Below, piece by piece: positions 25,834 to 34,190 of a stretch of 64,000 nucleotides of DNA. Under the pieces are notes generated by a model. That model was not told the DNA's origin. It worked only from the letters and a program-made list of their open reading frames with translations, and made no database searches. A program made the position numbers and the translations under genes. Numbering within the stretch: the first letter of the stretch is position 1; the number at the start of each line of letters is the position of its first letter. This DNA comes from Oscillospiraceae bacterium (GTDB lineage: Bacteria; Bacillota; Clostridia; Oscillospirales; Ruminococcaceae), in contig CAAGJI010000092.1 in NCBI GenBank assembly GCA_900770195.1, positions 1 through 64,000 on the forward strand, in the 5' to 3' direction.

Positions 25834-27150
25834 TTGAATGTTGCCATAAGACTTGTTATGATAGTATTTCAATTTGTCATCATAACATTTTTTTATACAC
25901 AAATAGCAAAACCTAAATATTCGCTTGCTGTAATGTATACAGTTCCTACTATTATATATCCTGTTTATTATCTTATTGCACTAAATGTATTTAAAATAAG
26001 ACTTGATGATAATCGGCTTGCAATTGGAACAAATATAATAATTATATTGCTTATTTTCTTTTGTTATAAAGATAGTGTCCTAAAAAAAATATGGATGTAC
26101 ATTTTGGCGTTTTTAGGTATGCTTGTGTCTGAACTTGTTATTGTAACCTTTACAGAAAATGTATTTAAAATAAATATAAATTCAGGTGCATTTCAATACA
26201 GTGCATATGATATAGCCGGAAATGTAATGGTATACGACCTCTTGCTTATTGTATATCTTGCTTTGATGTCCATTATATCTTTTGCAAAAAGCAGAATGAA
26301 TATTTTGATAAAAGGTTATGGATTAATGATACTGTTTCTTTTATTTCACACAGGTTCATTTATGGCATTTTGTATAACAGTTAGTGACAATCCGAGAAAA
26401 TCTACTGTACTTTCTCAGTTTGCATTTCAGATATTTTATATAATACTCTTGTTTGTTGTTTTCTATGTTGCAAAACAATCATATAAAATTATAAAGGAAG
26501 CTGAACAGCTCAGATATTTGAAAGAAAAGCAAGATACCGATTATAAGTATTATCAGCTTGCATCAGATAAATATAAAGAGATTTCAAAAATAAGACATGA
26601 TACAAAAAATCAGTTACAGACAATAAAATATTTAATTGCAGACGGAGAGAAAAGCAAAGCTGATTCAATGGTTGCTGAACTTGATGATTACCTTGATTCA
26701 ACCAAAACAGTTCAGTACTGTGATAACGCTGTTATAAATGCTGTTTTAACGTTAAAATTAAATGAAAATTGCAATGACATAGACACAAAAATATTGATAA
26801 AAGATACAGGTTCTCTTCCACTTTCAGAGTATGAAGAATGCAGTCTTTTCAGTAATTTGTTTGACAATGCAATAGAAAGCTGCAAAAAAATAGAAGATGA
26901 GTCGAAAAGATTTATAGAAATAAAAAGTGCGGAAAAAAATAGTTTTTTCATTCTTAAAGTTTCAAATACATATGTTAAAATGCCTGAAAAGAAGAAAAAT
27001 GGCAAATATGAAACAAGCAAAAAAGGAAAAGGACACGGCTATGGAATGTCTATAATAGATGAAATAGTAAAAAAATATAATGGTGTCTATGGCACTTATG
27101 AGAAAGAAGATATGTTTGTTTCTCAGATTTCCATACCACTGTCTGAATAA
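25834..27150 (+). CDS. AgrC-like GHKL sensor histidine kinase
   Basis: A protein of 438 residues from TTG 25834 behind GGAAGG. The N-terminal half holds about six transmembrane helices (residues 1-215). A coiled linker and the kinase core follow: H-box RHDTKNQ, N-box NLFDNAIES and G-box KGKGHGYGMSII. The layout is that of polytopic AgrC/NatK-type kinases. No pheromone-peptide gene (AgrD) or processing protease is visible nearby, so the signal is unknown. Confidence 0.88.
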   Translation: MNVAIRLVMIVFQFVIITFFYTQIAKPKYSLAVMYTVPTIIYPVYYLIALNVFKIRLDDNRLAIGTNIIIILLIFFCYKDSVLKKIWMYILAFLGMLVSELVIVTFTENVFKININSGAFQYSAYDIAGNVMVYDLLLIVYLALMSIISFAKSRMNILIKGYGLMILFLLFHTGSFMAFCITVSDNPRKSTVLSQFAFQIFYIILLFVVFYVAKQSYKIIKEAEQLRYLKEKQDTDYKYYQLASDKYKEISKIRHDTKNQLQTIKYLIADGEKSKADSMVAELDDYLDSTKTVQYCDNAVINAVLTLKLNENCNDIDTKILIKDTGSLPLSEYEECSLFSNLFDNAIESCKKIEDESKRFIEIKSAEKNSFFILKVSNTYVKMPEKKKNGKYETSKKGKGHGYGMSIIDEIVKKYNGVYGTYEKEDMFVSQISIPLSE

Positions 27151-27153
27151 TAA

Positions 27154-27200
27154 AAGCATCTTATCAAAGGGTTTAAAACTCAATGATAAGATGTTTTTTT
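27154..27200. terminator. Terminator after the kinase gene
   Basis: AGCATCTTATCA pairs with TGATAAGATGT, and a run of seven T follows on the plus strand. The T-run overlaps the stop codon of the convergent YbaK-like gene. Confidence 0.85.
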
Positions 27201-27699
27201 AAATTAATTTTATATTATGCTTTGATTTAGGCAAAAAATCATTAAAAAAACTGCTTGTGCTTAAAATAACAGAAGAAGTATCTGAACAGGGAGAAAAGCA
27301 AAGCATATCATTTCCAAGAAACGTTTTATTATCAGTATATACACAACAACTTTTTTCTTTGTCAGAAATTAATGCAAGGGGAGATATTTTTTCAACAGGA
27401 CATTTAAAAATCTCAGCAAGTTTTGTCTGTTCACTTTCATTGTCAATTTTTTTGAACATGATATCTTTAGTGTTCCTGAAAAAATTATATGTGTTTATCT
27501 CTTTGCTTATATAGATTGCATATGTATTTTCTTTCGTATCATAATAATAATTTACATAAGGAATAATAACTTCACTATTCCATTTTTTTATAATGTCAAT
27601 CCATTTTTCTTTGTTCTTATAAGTTTTGTGGCAATATCTTATGAATTCTATATCTTCTCTCATAAGAAAAGAATATATGTTAAGTGAAATAATATCCAT
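27199..27699 (-). CDS. YbaK/ProX-like (aminoacyl-tRNA deacylase fold) protein
   Basis: A protein of 166 residues. The C-terminal half aligns by eye with the editing-deacylase fold of YbaK, ProX and ProRS-INS: KISPLALISDKEKSCCVYTDN, then a CFSPCSDTSSVILS block corresponding to the FHP-TNTAT loop, and an FL..H end. These proteins remove wrong amino acids from tRNA. The N-terminal 80 residues are unfamiliar, and the usual catalytic Lys in the K-x-L block is not obvious. It starts 2 nt after the AraC gene's stop, so the two form an operon. A regulatory or amino-acid-sensing role alongside AraC is possible. Confidence 0.55.
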   Translation of the reverse strand: MDIISLNIYSFLMREDIEFIRYCHKTYKNKEKWIDIIKKWNSEVIIPYVNYYYDTKENTYAIYISKEINTYNFFRNTKDIMFKKIDNESEQTKLAEIFKCPVEKISPLALISDKEKSCCVYTDNKTFLGNDMLCFSPCSDTSSVILSTSSFFNDFLPKSKHNIKLI

Positions 27700-27701
27700 A
27701 T

Positions 27702-28535
27702 CTATCCCTTTCTTTTAAGGAATTTTAAAAAGCTTTTAGGGGTAATTCCTGTAAATTCTTTAAATTCTCTTTGAAAATGTGCCTGATCGGAATAACCAAG
27801 TTCCTGAATATAATCTGATATATTATTTTCGTAATAGTCTGCTTTTTCTGTCAGCTTTTCAATAGCATATTGAAATCTTACAATTCTAACATATGTTTTA
27901 GGCGAATAACCAAGACTGTTGTTGAACAGCCTTGTTAAATGACGTTCTGAATAACATAATACATCAGATATTTCTTTCATATCAGTATTTCCATTTGAAA
28001 AGTTTATATATCTTAGCATTTTCTGAACATTTTCATTGACTGTATATTCACTTTTGTCAAGCTTTTTAAAAAATTCAAGCATAAGATTTTTTTTATCTTC
28101 AAGTGTACTGCATTTGAAAATATTTTCAGCAAGCACCTTATATTCTTCAGAAATGTTTGATATAAAAGTTTCAGTATCAGTAAAAGAAGTTATTTGTTTA
28201 AAATTTTCTTTTAAAGGCAAAAAAACTCCCGGCTGAAAACGTATTCCAAAATATTCTGCATCAGGAAAAACAACAAGTGACTTTGCACACAGCGGCGTTC
28301 CTATTATTTCAAGCCTTATTTTTCCCATCATTTTTACAAAAACAGCATCAATACATCCATCAGGAATACAAACCATAAACATATTGTCATATTTATCTCG
28401 GTTTATGTGCTTTTCAGTTTCATATTCATAAAATAAAGCAGAAAACGGTTCAAAAATACTGATTTCCTTGTATTTTTTTGTATTTAATGAAAAAAAAGGC
28501 TGATTAAATATATAATTTCTCTTTTCTAACTCCAT
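27702..28535 (-). CDS. AraC-family transcriptional regulator
   Basis: A protein of 277 residues from ATG 28535; the frame is open further upstream, but the promoter lies there. An N-terminal sensing domain (about 1-165; FGIRFQPG suggests a DUF6597-like cupin) precedes two helix-turn-helix motifs (about 185-270; EISDVLCYSERHLTRLF and the AraC signature ending TPKSFLKF). It is transcribed divergently from the amine-oxidation operon 400 bp away, whose promoter lacks a good -35. It is therefore the obvious candidate activator. Confidence 0.88.
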   Translation of the reverse strand: MELEKRNYIFNQPFFSLNTKKYKEISIFEPFSALFYEYETEKHINRDKYDNMFMVCIPDGCIDAVFVKMMGKIRLEIIGTPLCAKSLVVFPDAEYFGIRFQPGVFLPLKENFKQITSFTDTETFISNISEEYKVLAENIFKCSTLEDKKNLMLEFFKKLDKSEYTVNENVQKMLRYINFSNGNTDMKEISDVLCYSERHLTRLFNNSLGYSPKTYVRIVRFQYAIEKLTEKADYYENNISDYIQELGYSDQAHFQREFKEFTGITPKSFLKFLKRKG

Positions 28536-28563
28536 TTTAACATCTCCATTACTGTATAATTTG

Positions 28564-28592
28564 ATTATAACACATATAAGTTTAAAAGTCAA
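28564..28592 (-). promoter_or_regulatory. Promoter of the AraC-YbaK operon
   Basis: On the minus strand, TTGACT (28592-28587) and TATAAT (28569-28564) with a 17-nt spacer. Confidence 0.82.
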
Positions 28593-28651
28593 ACGTGAAA
28601 AAACGGCATATATCACTTTAGAAAATAAAGTCAAATAATCAATAAGTAATC

Positions 28652-28669
28652 AGTTAGATGAAGCTAACT
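28652..28669. promoter_or_regulatory. Inverted repeat in the divergent regulatory region
   Basis: AGTTAG (28652-28657) and CTAACT (28664-28669) are separated by 6 nt, in the roughly 400-base gap between the AraC promoter and the amine-oxidation operon. It is a possible regulator-binding site. The rest of this gap is AT-rich with no gene. Confidence 0.3.
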
Positions 28670-28780
28670 TAATTTTATAAACAACATTTCTTATATGATT
28701 TGATTAAATTAAAAAAAATTACCACTCAACAGGAAAAAAATAATGTCCCTTTTTTTCAATAAAAACACTTTCAAGTCTGC

Positions 28781-28786
28781 TATAAT
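28781..28786 (+). promoter_or_regulatory. -10 box of the amine-oxidation operon
   Basis: A consensus TATAAT with no recognisable -35 box 16-18 nt upstream (the 17-nt position reads AATAAA). This is the pattern of an activator-dependent promoter. Confidence 0.5.
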
Positions 28787-28837
28787 ATATACAGAAATTG
28801 AAAAACAAATCACGGAGAAAATATTTAAATGATATGC

Positions 28838-28881
28838 AAAGACGCATTTTGCCAATGTTAAATTGGTTAATGCGTCTTTTT
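28838..28881 (+). terminator. Leader hairpin (possible attenuator) of the amine-oxidation operon
   Basis: AAAGACGCATT pairs perfectly with AATGCGTCTTT, with an inner CCAAT/ATTGG stem, and ends in T5. It sits between the -10 box and the first gene, so it should limit transcription unless antiterminated. Confidence 0.75.
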
Positions 28882-28932
28882 CAGTTTCTGGTTTATTCTA
28901 ATGATTATAAGACATAAAAGGAGGTCTTTTTC

Positions 28933-29244
28933 ATGCGAATCAGTCAACATCCTATAATAGAAGGATATAATAAGGGTAGAGAAGTAACTTTTTCACTTGA
29001 TGGTAAAAAGTTAACCGGATATGAAGGAGAATCTATTGCGGCAGCTCTTAAAGCAGCCGGTGTTATGGTTCATCGTTACACAGCAAAACAGCATAAACCA
29101 AGAGGAATCTTTTGTGCTATTGGCAGATGCACAGACTGTGTTATGATAGTTAATGGTGAACCTAATGTAAGAACTTGCATAACACCTCTTGAAGAAGGAA
29201 TGGTAATTCAAACTCAATATGGTGTAGAGCCGAAGGAGGATTAA
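28933..29244 (+). CDS. [2Fe-2S] small subunit of an FAD dehydrogenase complex
   Basis: A protein of 103 residues of the plant-type ferredoxin fold, with cluster cysteines C61, C66, C69 and C82 (CxxxxCxxC..C). It resembles HcnA and the N-terminal domain of sarcosine oxidase alpha or the gamma subunit of D-hydroxyproline dehydrogenase. It should pass electrons between the two flavoproteins of the complex. AGGAGG precedes the ATG. The next gene follows after 4 nt. Confidence 0.85.
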   Translation: MRISQHPIIEGYNKGREVTFSLDGKKLTGYEGESIAAALKAAGVMVHRYTAKQHKPRGIFCAIGRCTDCVMIVNGEPNVRTCITPLEEGMVIQTQYGVEPKED

Positions 29245-29248
29245 TTTT

Positions 29249-30832
29249 ATGAAACGACATGAATTGATAATAATCGGTGCAGGACCTGCCGGATTAAGTG
29301 CAGCAATAGAAGCAAAGAAAGCCGGTATGGATGTTATTGTATTTGACGAAAACGAAAGACCTGGCGGACAGCTTTTCAAGCAGATACATAAATTTTTTGG
29401 TTCAAAAGAACATCATGCAAAAGTAAGAGGCTTCAGAATAGGTCAGGAACTTCTTAAAGAAGCAGAAGACCTCGGTGTAAGAGTTGAACTCAATTCGACT
29501 GTTATGGGTATTTACGAAAATAAAGAAGTAACAGTAAAGCAGTTTGGAGTTGTTGACCACTATAAAGGTGATGCAATAATAATTGCAACAGGTGCAGCTG
29601 AAAACATGATACCATTTAAAGGCTGGAATATACCGGGGGTAATTGGTGCAGGTGCAGCTCAGACTATGATGAACATTCAGGGTGTTCAACCGGGAAGCAA
29701 AATTCTTATGGTTGGTTCAGGTAACGTTGGACTCGTTGTAAGTTTACAGCTTCTTCAGGCTGGATGTGAAGTTGCTGCAATCATAGATGCAGCTCCAAGA
29801 GTTGGCGGTTATGGTGTACACGCTGCAAAGGTAGCAAGAACAGGTGTTCCGCTTTATATGTCACATACTGTTATAGAAGCAAAGGGAACAGACAGAGTAA
29901 CAAGTGCGGTTATTGCAGAAGTTGATGACCATTTCAAACCTATACCGGGTACAGAAAAGGAACTTGATGTTGATACAATTTGTATTGCAGTTGGTCTTTC
30001 GCCTATGTCACAGCTTGCAAGCAATGCAACTTGCGATATGGCACTTATTCCTCAAAAAGGTGGAAATGTTGCAATATGTGATGAACATGGTGAAACATCA
30101 GTCAAAGGCATTTTCTGTGCAGGTGATGTTGCAGGTATTGAAGAAGCAAGTTCAGCTATGATTCAAGGCAGAAGTATTGCAGACTATGTTGCTAAAACAC
30201 TTGGTTATCTTACAGATGATGAATTTGATGAAAAATATAAATTTCATCAGGATGCTCTTGGACAACTCAGACAGGGTATGTTTGCTCCTAAGAATAAAGG
30301 CAGAAATGATTGGACCGTAACAGATGAAGGATTCCCTATTTCAAAGAGTCTTTTAAGAAATGGGTATATGACAGTCGAGGAACTTGAGAAATTCCCTGCT
30401 TTCAATTATAAAAAAGAAGGTATTCATCCGGTTATTGAATGTACACAGAATATTCCTTGTAACCCATGTCAGGATGCTTGTAAATTTGGATGTATTAAAG
30501 TTGGTGCAAACATAACACTTCTTCCTCAGATTGATGTTGAAAAGAAGTGTACAGGCTGTGGAATGTGTGTTGCCTCATGTTCAGGTCAGGCAATATTCCT
30601 TGTTGATGATGATATTGGTGACGGATATGCGTCAGTTGCTTTTCCATATGAATTTCTTCCTGTTCCGAATGTCGGAGATAAGGGTACAGCTCTTAATCGT
30701 AAGGGTGAACCTGTTTGTCCTGCTGAAATTATAAAGGTACAGAAAGCCTCGGTTATGGATAAAACAATGGTTGTTACAATGAAAGTAAAACAGGCATTTG
30801 TTAAAGATGCAAGATTCTATAAAGCAGACTGA
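29249..30832 (+). CDS. FAD/NAD(P)-type large subunit with C-terminal 2[4Fe-4S] domain
   Basis: A protein of 527 residues. An N-terminal FAD-binding GAGPAGLSAA (about 10-19) and a second dinucleotide motif GSGNVGLV (about 156-163) identify the HcnB/OoxA/sarcosine-oxidase-alpha type. The late part adds a bacterial ferredoxin domain: C404, C407, C411, C415 and C434, C437, C440, C444. The relatives I know carry a single [2Fe-2S] domain here instead. This would let the complex donate electrons to ferredoxin or another anaerobic carrier rather than oxygen. Partner subunits flank it on both sides. Confidence 0.85.
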   Translation: MKRHELIIIGAGPAGLSAAIEAKKAGMDVIVFDENERPGGQLFKQIHKFFGSKEHHAKVRGFRIGQELLKEAEDLGVRVELNSTVMGIYENKEVTVKQFGVVDHYKGDAIIIATGAAENMIPFKGWNIPGVIGAGAAQTMMNIQGVQPGSKILMVGSGNVGLVVSLQLLQAGCEVAAIIDAAPRVGGYGVHAAKVARTGVPLYMSHTVIEAKGTDRVTSAVIAEVDDHFKPIPGTEKELDVDTICIAVGLSPMSQLASNATCDMALIPQKGGNVAICDEHGETSVKGIFCAGDVAGIEEASSAMIQGRSIADYVAKTLGYLTDDEFDEKYKFHQDALGQLRQGMFAPKNKGRNDWTVTDEGFPISKSLLRNGYMTVEELEKFPAFNYKKEGIHPVIECTQNIPCNPCQDACKFGCIKVGANITLLPQIDVEKKCTGCGMCVASCSGQAIFLVDDDIGDGYASVAFPYEFLPVPNVGDKGTALNRKGEPVCPAEIIKVQKASVMDKTMVVTMKVKQAFVKDARFYKAD

Positions 30833-30849
30833 GAGGGGAGTGTTTTATA

Positions 30850-31182
30850 ATGGCAAAAGTTATACGTACAGCAAATAAAGAACCTTTTGTTGAAAAACCT
30901 GATGATGATATGATAATATGCAGATGTGAGGAGATAACAAAAGGTGAAATAAGAAGAGCTGTTTATGATGGTATGCGTACTATGAATGAGGTAAAGCGTT
31001 TTCTTCGTTCGGGAATGGGACTTTGTCAGGGACAGACTTGTCAGAAACTTGTTCAGGGAATAATTGCTTCTGAACTTAAAACAAAGCCTTCTGAAGTTGG
31101 TATGATAACAGGCAGAGCTCCTGTCAGACCGGTTGATATTCATACTTTCAGCAATAATATAACAGATGTTAAGGAGGACTAA
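30850..31182 (+). CDS. BFD-like [2Fe-2S] protein
   Basis: A protein of 110 residues with C24-R-C26 and C59..C64 (GLCQGQTC), the pattern of the bacterioferredoxin-associated ferredoxin-like fold. In related amine oxidases this domain is fused to the large subunit; here it is a separate gene 17 nt after it. It is expected to be an electron-transfer subunit of the same complex. GAGAGGGGAG precedes the ATG. Confidence 0.85.
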   Translation: MAKVIRTANKEPFVEKPDDDMIICRCEEITKGEIRRAVYDGMRTMNEVKRFLRSGMGLCQGQTCQKLVQGIIASELKTKPSEVGMITGRAPVRPVDIHTFSNNITDVKED

Positions 31183-31185
31183 GCC

Positions 31186-32319
31186 ATGATTGAAAAACGA
31201 ACAGCAGACGTTATCATAATTGGTGGCGGCATTATGGGATGTGCAACAGCATATCGTCTTGCAAAGCGTGGCGTTGATGTTCTTGTACTTGAAAAAAAAG
31301 AAATAGGAAATGGTGGTTCTTGCAGAAATGCAGGCGGTGTTCGTCAGTCAGCAAGAGACCCTAAAGAACTTCCACTTGCAATGTATGCAGTTAAAAATAT
31401 ATGGCCTACGCTTGGTGAAGAACTTGGTGTTAATGTTGAATATCATCAGGGTGGTAACCTAAGACTTGGTCTGACTGAATCTGATATAAAAGTTCTTGAA
31501 AATCGCACAGCAAAAAGTACTAAACTTGGTCTTGATGTAAAGATGATTTCAGGTGATGAAGCAAGAGAAATTTGCCCGTATATGTCGAAAGACGTTATTG
31601 CAGCAAGCTGGTGTGCAACTGATGGACATGCAAATCCTCTTACAACAACACTTGGATTTTATAGAAAAGCACTTGAACTTGGTGTAACATTTATTACAGG
31701 TGTTCATGTAAATGAAATTGTTAAAGTCAAAGGAAGAGCAAGAAAAGTTATTACAGATGACGGTGTTTATGAAGCTGATAATATTCTTCTTTGTGCAGGA
31801 TATGAGTCAAGAAGAATTGCAAATACTGTAGGCATTGATGCACCAGTTGAAAGACAGTTCAATGAAGTACTTGTAACAGAAGCACAGCCTAAAATGTTTG
31901 ATGTTATGATAGGTGTTGCAGGCGGTGAATTCTATGGTCATCAATCTGAACATGGTTCATTTGTACTTGGTGGTAATAGCGGTTTACAGGCTTTTACTTC
32001 AAATAATGATAATTTCGTTACAAACAGTTTGACTGCACCGTCAATTTCAAGAGGTATTATCAAATATTTCCCTGTTCTGAAAAATTGTAAAGTTGTCAGA
32101 ACCTGGTCAGGCTGGTATGATCAGTGTATAGATGTACTTCCTATAATTGATAATGTTAAGGAAGTTCCGGGACTTACTTTAGGATTTGGTTTCAGTGGTC
32201 ACGGATTCGGAATAAGCCCTGCTGTATCAATAGCATTAAGTGAATTGATACTTGATGGCGAGTCAAAAACAATTGATATAAGTCAGTTGAAATACGATAG
32301 ATTTAAACCTAAAAAATAA
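31186..32319 (+). CDS. DAO-family FAD dehydrogenase (sarcosine oxidase beta / HcnC-like)
   Basis: A protein of 377 residues with the N-terminal FAD motif GGGIMG (13-18), the DAO-family GSCRNAGGVRQS loop and the C-terminal GFSGHGFGISPA that holds the flavin. This is the substrate-oxidising subunit, which removes two electrons from an amine, imino acid or D-amino acid to give an imine. Relatives include sarcosine, octopine, glycine and D-hydroxyproline enzymes; the sequence alone does not fix the substrate. It starts 3 nt after the BFD gene. Confidence 0.85.
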   Translation: MIEKRTADVIIIGGGIMGCATAYRLAKRGVDVLVLEKKEIGNGGSCRNAGGVRQSARDPKELPLAMYAVKNIWPTLGEELGVNVEYHQGGNLRLGLTESDIKVLENRTAKSTKLGLDVKMISGDEAREICPYMSKDVIAASWCATDGHANPLTTTLGFYRKALELGVTFITGVHVNEIVKVKGRARKVITDDGVYEADNILLCAGYESRRIANTVGIDAPVERQFNEVLVTEAQPKMFDVMIGVAGGEFYGHQSEHGSFVLGGNSGLQAFTSNNDNFVTNSLTAPSISRGIIKYFPVLKNCKVVRTWSGWYDQCIDVLPIIDNVKEVPGLTLGFGFSGHGFGISPAVSIALSELILDGESKTIDISQLKYDRFKPKK

Positions 32320-32325
32320 ATTTTA

Positions 32326-32368
32326 AAAGGCAATGGCGTCTTGGTAAAAAGATGCTGTTGCTTTTTTT
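32326..32368 (+). terminator. Internal hairpin with T-run before the nitroreductase gene
   Basis: A long stem (AAAGGCAATGGCGTCTT with AAGATGCTGTTGCTTT, one bulge and G-U pairs) ends in a run of T just before the ribosome site of the next gene. It probably sets the ratio of upstream to downstream transcripts. Confidence 0.7.
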
Positions 32369-32382
32369 CAGGAGGGATAAAA

Positions 32383-32910
32383 ATGAGTTCAGAAAATGGA
32401 ACAATTCACACGATACTTAACAGAAGAAGTATAAGAGCATATAAGAAAGAGCAGATTTCAAATGATGAACTTGAAACAATTCTTCTTGCAGAAAGTGCTG
32501 CTCCAAGCGGAATGAATGGTCAGTCAGCGTATGCCTATGTTATACAGTCAGAAGAATTTATGAGCAAATTGGTTAAGTCGGTTGAAAAGGCAACAGGTAT
32601 CGGAAGAAATCCATTTTATGATGCCCCGACAGTTATTATTGTATTTGCTGATTCATCTAAGTTTTCACCTGTTGAAGATGGTACGCTTGCAATTGAAAAT
32701 ATGATGCTTGCTGCATATTCACTTGGAATAGGAAGTTGCTGGATATATGCAGTCAAACAGTTTTTTGCAACAGAGGAAGGTAGGACTTTCAAGAAAAAGC
32801 TTGGTGTTCCGGATAATCAAATGATAATTGGTTCTGTTGCATTAGGGTATCCTGATGGAAAACATCCGGCTTTGAAAACAAGAGAACATAAATTTTATAA
32901 GAAATTTTAA
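32383..32910 (+). CDS. Nitroreductase-family FMN protein
   Basis: A protein of 175 residues from ATG 32383 behind AGGAGGG; an upstream in-frame start lies within the hairpin and is rejected. Family features are RRSIRAYKKEQIS near the N-terminus, APSGMNGQS, the central DGTLAIENMMLAAYSLGIGSCW and the GYPDGK end. It should bind FMN and use NAD(P)H. In this operon it may move electrons to or from the dehydrogenase complex, or reduce a pathway intermediate. That role is inferred from location. Confidence 0.85.
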   Translation: MSSENGTIHTILNRRSIRAYKKEQISNDELETILLAESAAPSGMNGQSAYAYVIQSEEFMSKLVKSVEKATGIGRNPFYDAPTVIIVFADSSKFSPVEDGTLAIENMMLAAYSLGIGSCWIYAVKQFFATEEGRTFKKKLGVPDNQMIIGSVALGYPDGKHPALKTREHKFYKKF

Positions 32911-32921
32911 AGAGTAAACAG

Positions 32922-32941
32922 AACTGTTAATTCAGTTTTTG
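32922..32941 (+). terminator. Small hairpin with T-run after the nitroreductase gene
   Basis: AACTG and CAGTT around a 6-nt loop, followed by T's. The stem is only 5 bp, so termination would be partial. Confidence 0.4.
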
Positions 32942-32973
32942 TATAAAAATTTTTAGAAAAGGAGTAATTTATT

Positions 32974-34113
32974 ATGAGTTATCCAAAAGTTGACATTTTA
33001 TATCTTAGTGAAAAAGATATGATCGAAGCAGGAGTTACAGATGTATTGAAGTGTACAGACTGTATGGAGGAAGTTGTTAAGCTTCTTGATGCAGGTGACT
33101 ATCGTATGGGCGGTGAAAACGGAAATTCACATGGCTGCCAGATTCTTTTCCCTGATAATCCTGAATTTCCAAATATGCCAAAGAATGGACCTGACAGACG
33201 TTTTATGGCAATGCCTGCTTATCTTGGCGGTAAGTTTGATATGGCTGGTGTCAAGTGGTATGGTTCAAATGTAGATAACAGAGATAAAGGCCTCCCACGT
33301 TCTATACTTATGGTAGTTCTTAATGATAAGGAAACAGGTGCACCGGTTGCGTTTATGTCTGCAAACCTTATCAGTTCATACAGAACTGCTGCGATTCCTG
33401 GGGTAGGTGTCAAACTTCTTTCAAAAGAAGATTCAAAGGTTATTGGTGCAATTGGTCCTGGTGCAATTCAGGCAACACAGGTTGAAACATTCTGTGCGTT
33501 AAGACCTTCGGTTGATACAATCAAAATCAAGGGTAGAGGAAAAGCTTCAATTGACAGATTTATTTCATATATCAAGGAACATTGTCCAAACGTCAAGAAC
33601 TATATTATATGTGATTCGATTGAAGAATGCGTAAAAGATGCTGATATAGTTACAGCTGCTGTTTCAACACCAACAGGCGGTCATAAAAACTATCCGTATA
33701 TTGAAAAGGAATGGATTAAGCCTGGTGCTTTGATTACAACAGTTGGTGCATTAGATTTCCCTGATGACCTTGTTACAGATCCTGACACAATTCTGGTTGT
33801 TGATAACAAAAAACTTTATGAAGCTTGGGCTGATGAATATCCATATCCAACATTTGACAAGATGTTCCTTCTCGGTGATAAGTTCACAGACCTTGCACAT
33901 GATGGTAAACTTGACTGGGATTCAGTTGTAAATATTGGTGCTATTGCAGCAGGAAAAGTTCCGGGAAGAAAGTCTGATGACCAGATAATACTTTATTCAA
34001 TCGGCGGTATGCCTGTTGAAGACGTTGCATGGGGAAAGACAGTTTACGAATCAGCACTTGAAAAGAGAATAGGAACAAAGCTTAATCTTTGGGACAATCC
34101 ATATATCTATTAA
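32974..34113 (+). CDS. Ornithine cyclodeaminase / mu-crystallin family protein
   Basis: A protein of 379 residues. It has the family's N-terminal active-site region (FMAMPAYLGGKFDMAGVKWYGSN) and a Rossmann nucleotide site, GAIGPGAIQATQ at about residues 155-166, in place of the usual GxGxQ. Members include ornithine cyclodeaminase and NAD(P)H-dependent imine and ketimine reductases; this long subgroup is sometimes labelled tyramine oxidase subunit B in databases, without firm evidence that I know of. Next to an imine-forming dehydrogenase it could reduce or deaminate the imine product. AAGGAG precedes the ATG. Confidence 0.8.
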   Translation: MSYPKVDILYLSEKDMIEAGVTDVLKCTDCMEEVVKLLDAGDYRMGGENGNSHGCQILFPDNPEFPNMPKNGPDRRFMAMPAYLGGKFDMAGVKWYGSNVDNRDKGLPRSILMVVLNDKETGAPVAFMSANLISSYRTAAIPGVGVKLLSKEDSKVIGAIGPGAIQATQVETFCALRPSVDTIKIKGRGKASIDRFISYIKEHCPNVKNYIICDSIEECVKDADIVTAAVSTPTGGHKNYPYIEKEWIKPGALITTVGALDFPDDLVTDPDTILVVDNKKLYEAWADEYPYPTFDKMFLLGDKFTDLAHDGKLDWDSVVNIGAIAAGKVPGRKSDDQIILYSIGGMPVEDVAWGKTVYESALEKRIGTKLNLWDNPYIY

Positions 34114-34129
34114 TATATATATGATAAAA

Positions 34130-34161
34130 CAGATGGCAGTGGTTGATGCCGCTGCTGTCTG
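34130..34161 (+). other. Hairpin before glutamate dehydrogenase
   Basis: CAGA-GGCAGTGG pairs with CCGCTGC-TCTG around a TTGATG loop. There is no T-run, so it is more likely a processing or stability element or an anti-SD-type structure than a terminator. Confidence 0.5.
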
Positions 34162-34190
34162 AAATTAAATTTAAGAAATCGGGTGTTTTT

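Noticed and set aside
27199..28535. AraC plus small gene considered as a toxin-antitoxin pair
   Set aside because: The regulator is a full-length AraC protein and the partner resembles a tRNA deacylase fold, not a known toxin.
34130..34161. Hairpin before glutamate dehydrogenase considered as a terminator
   Set aside because: No T-run follows on either strand.
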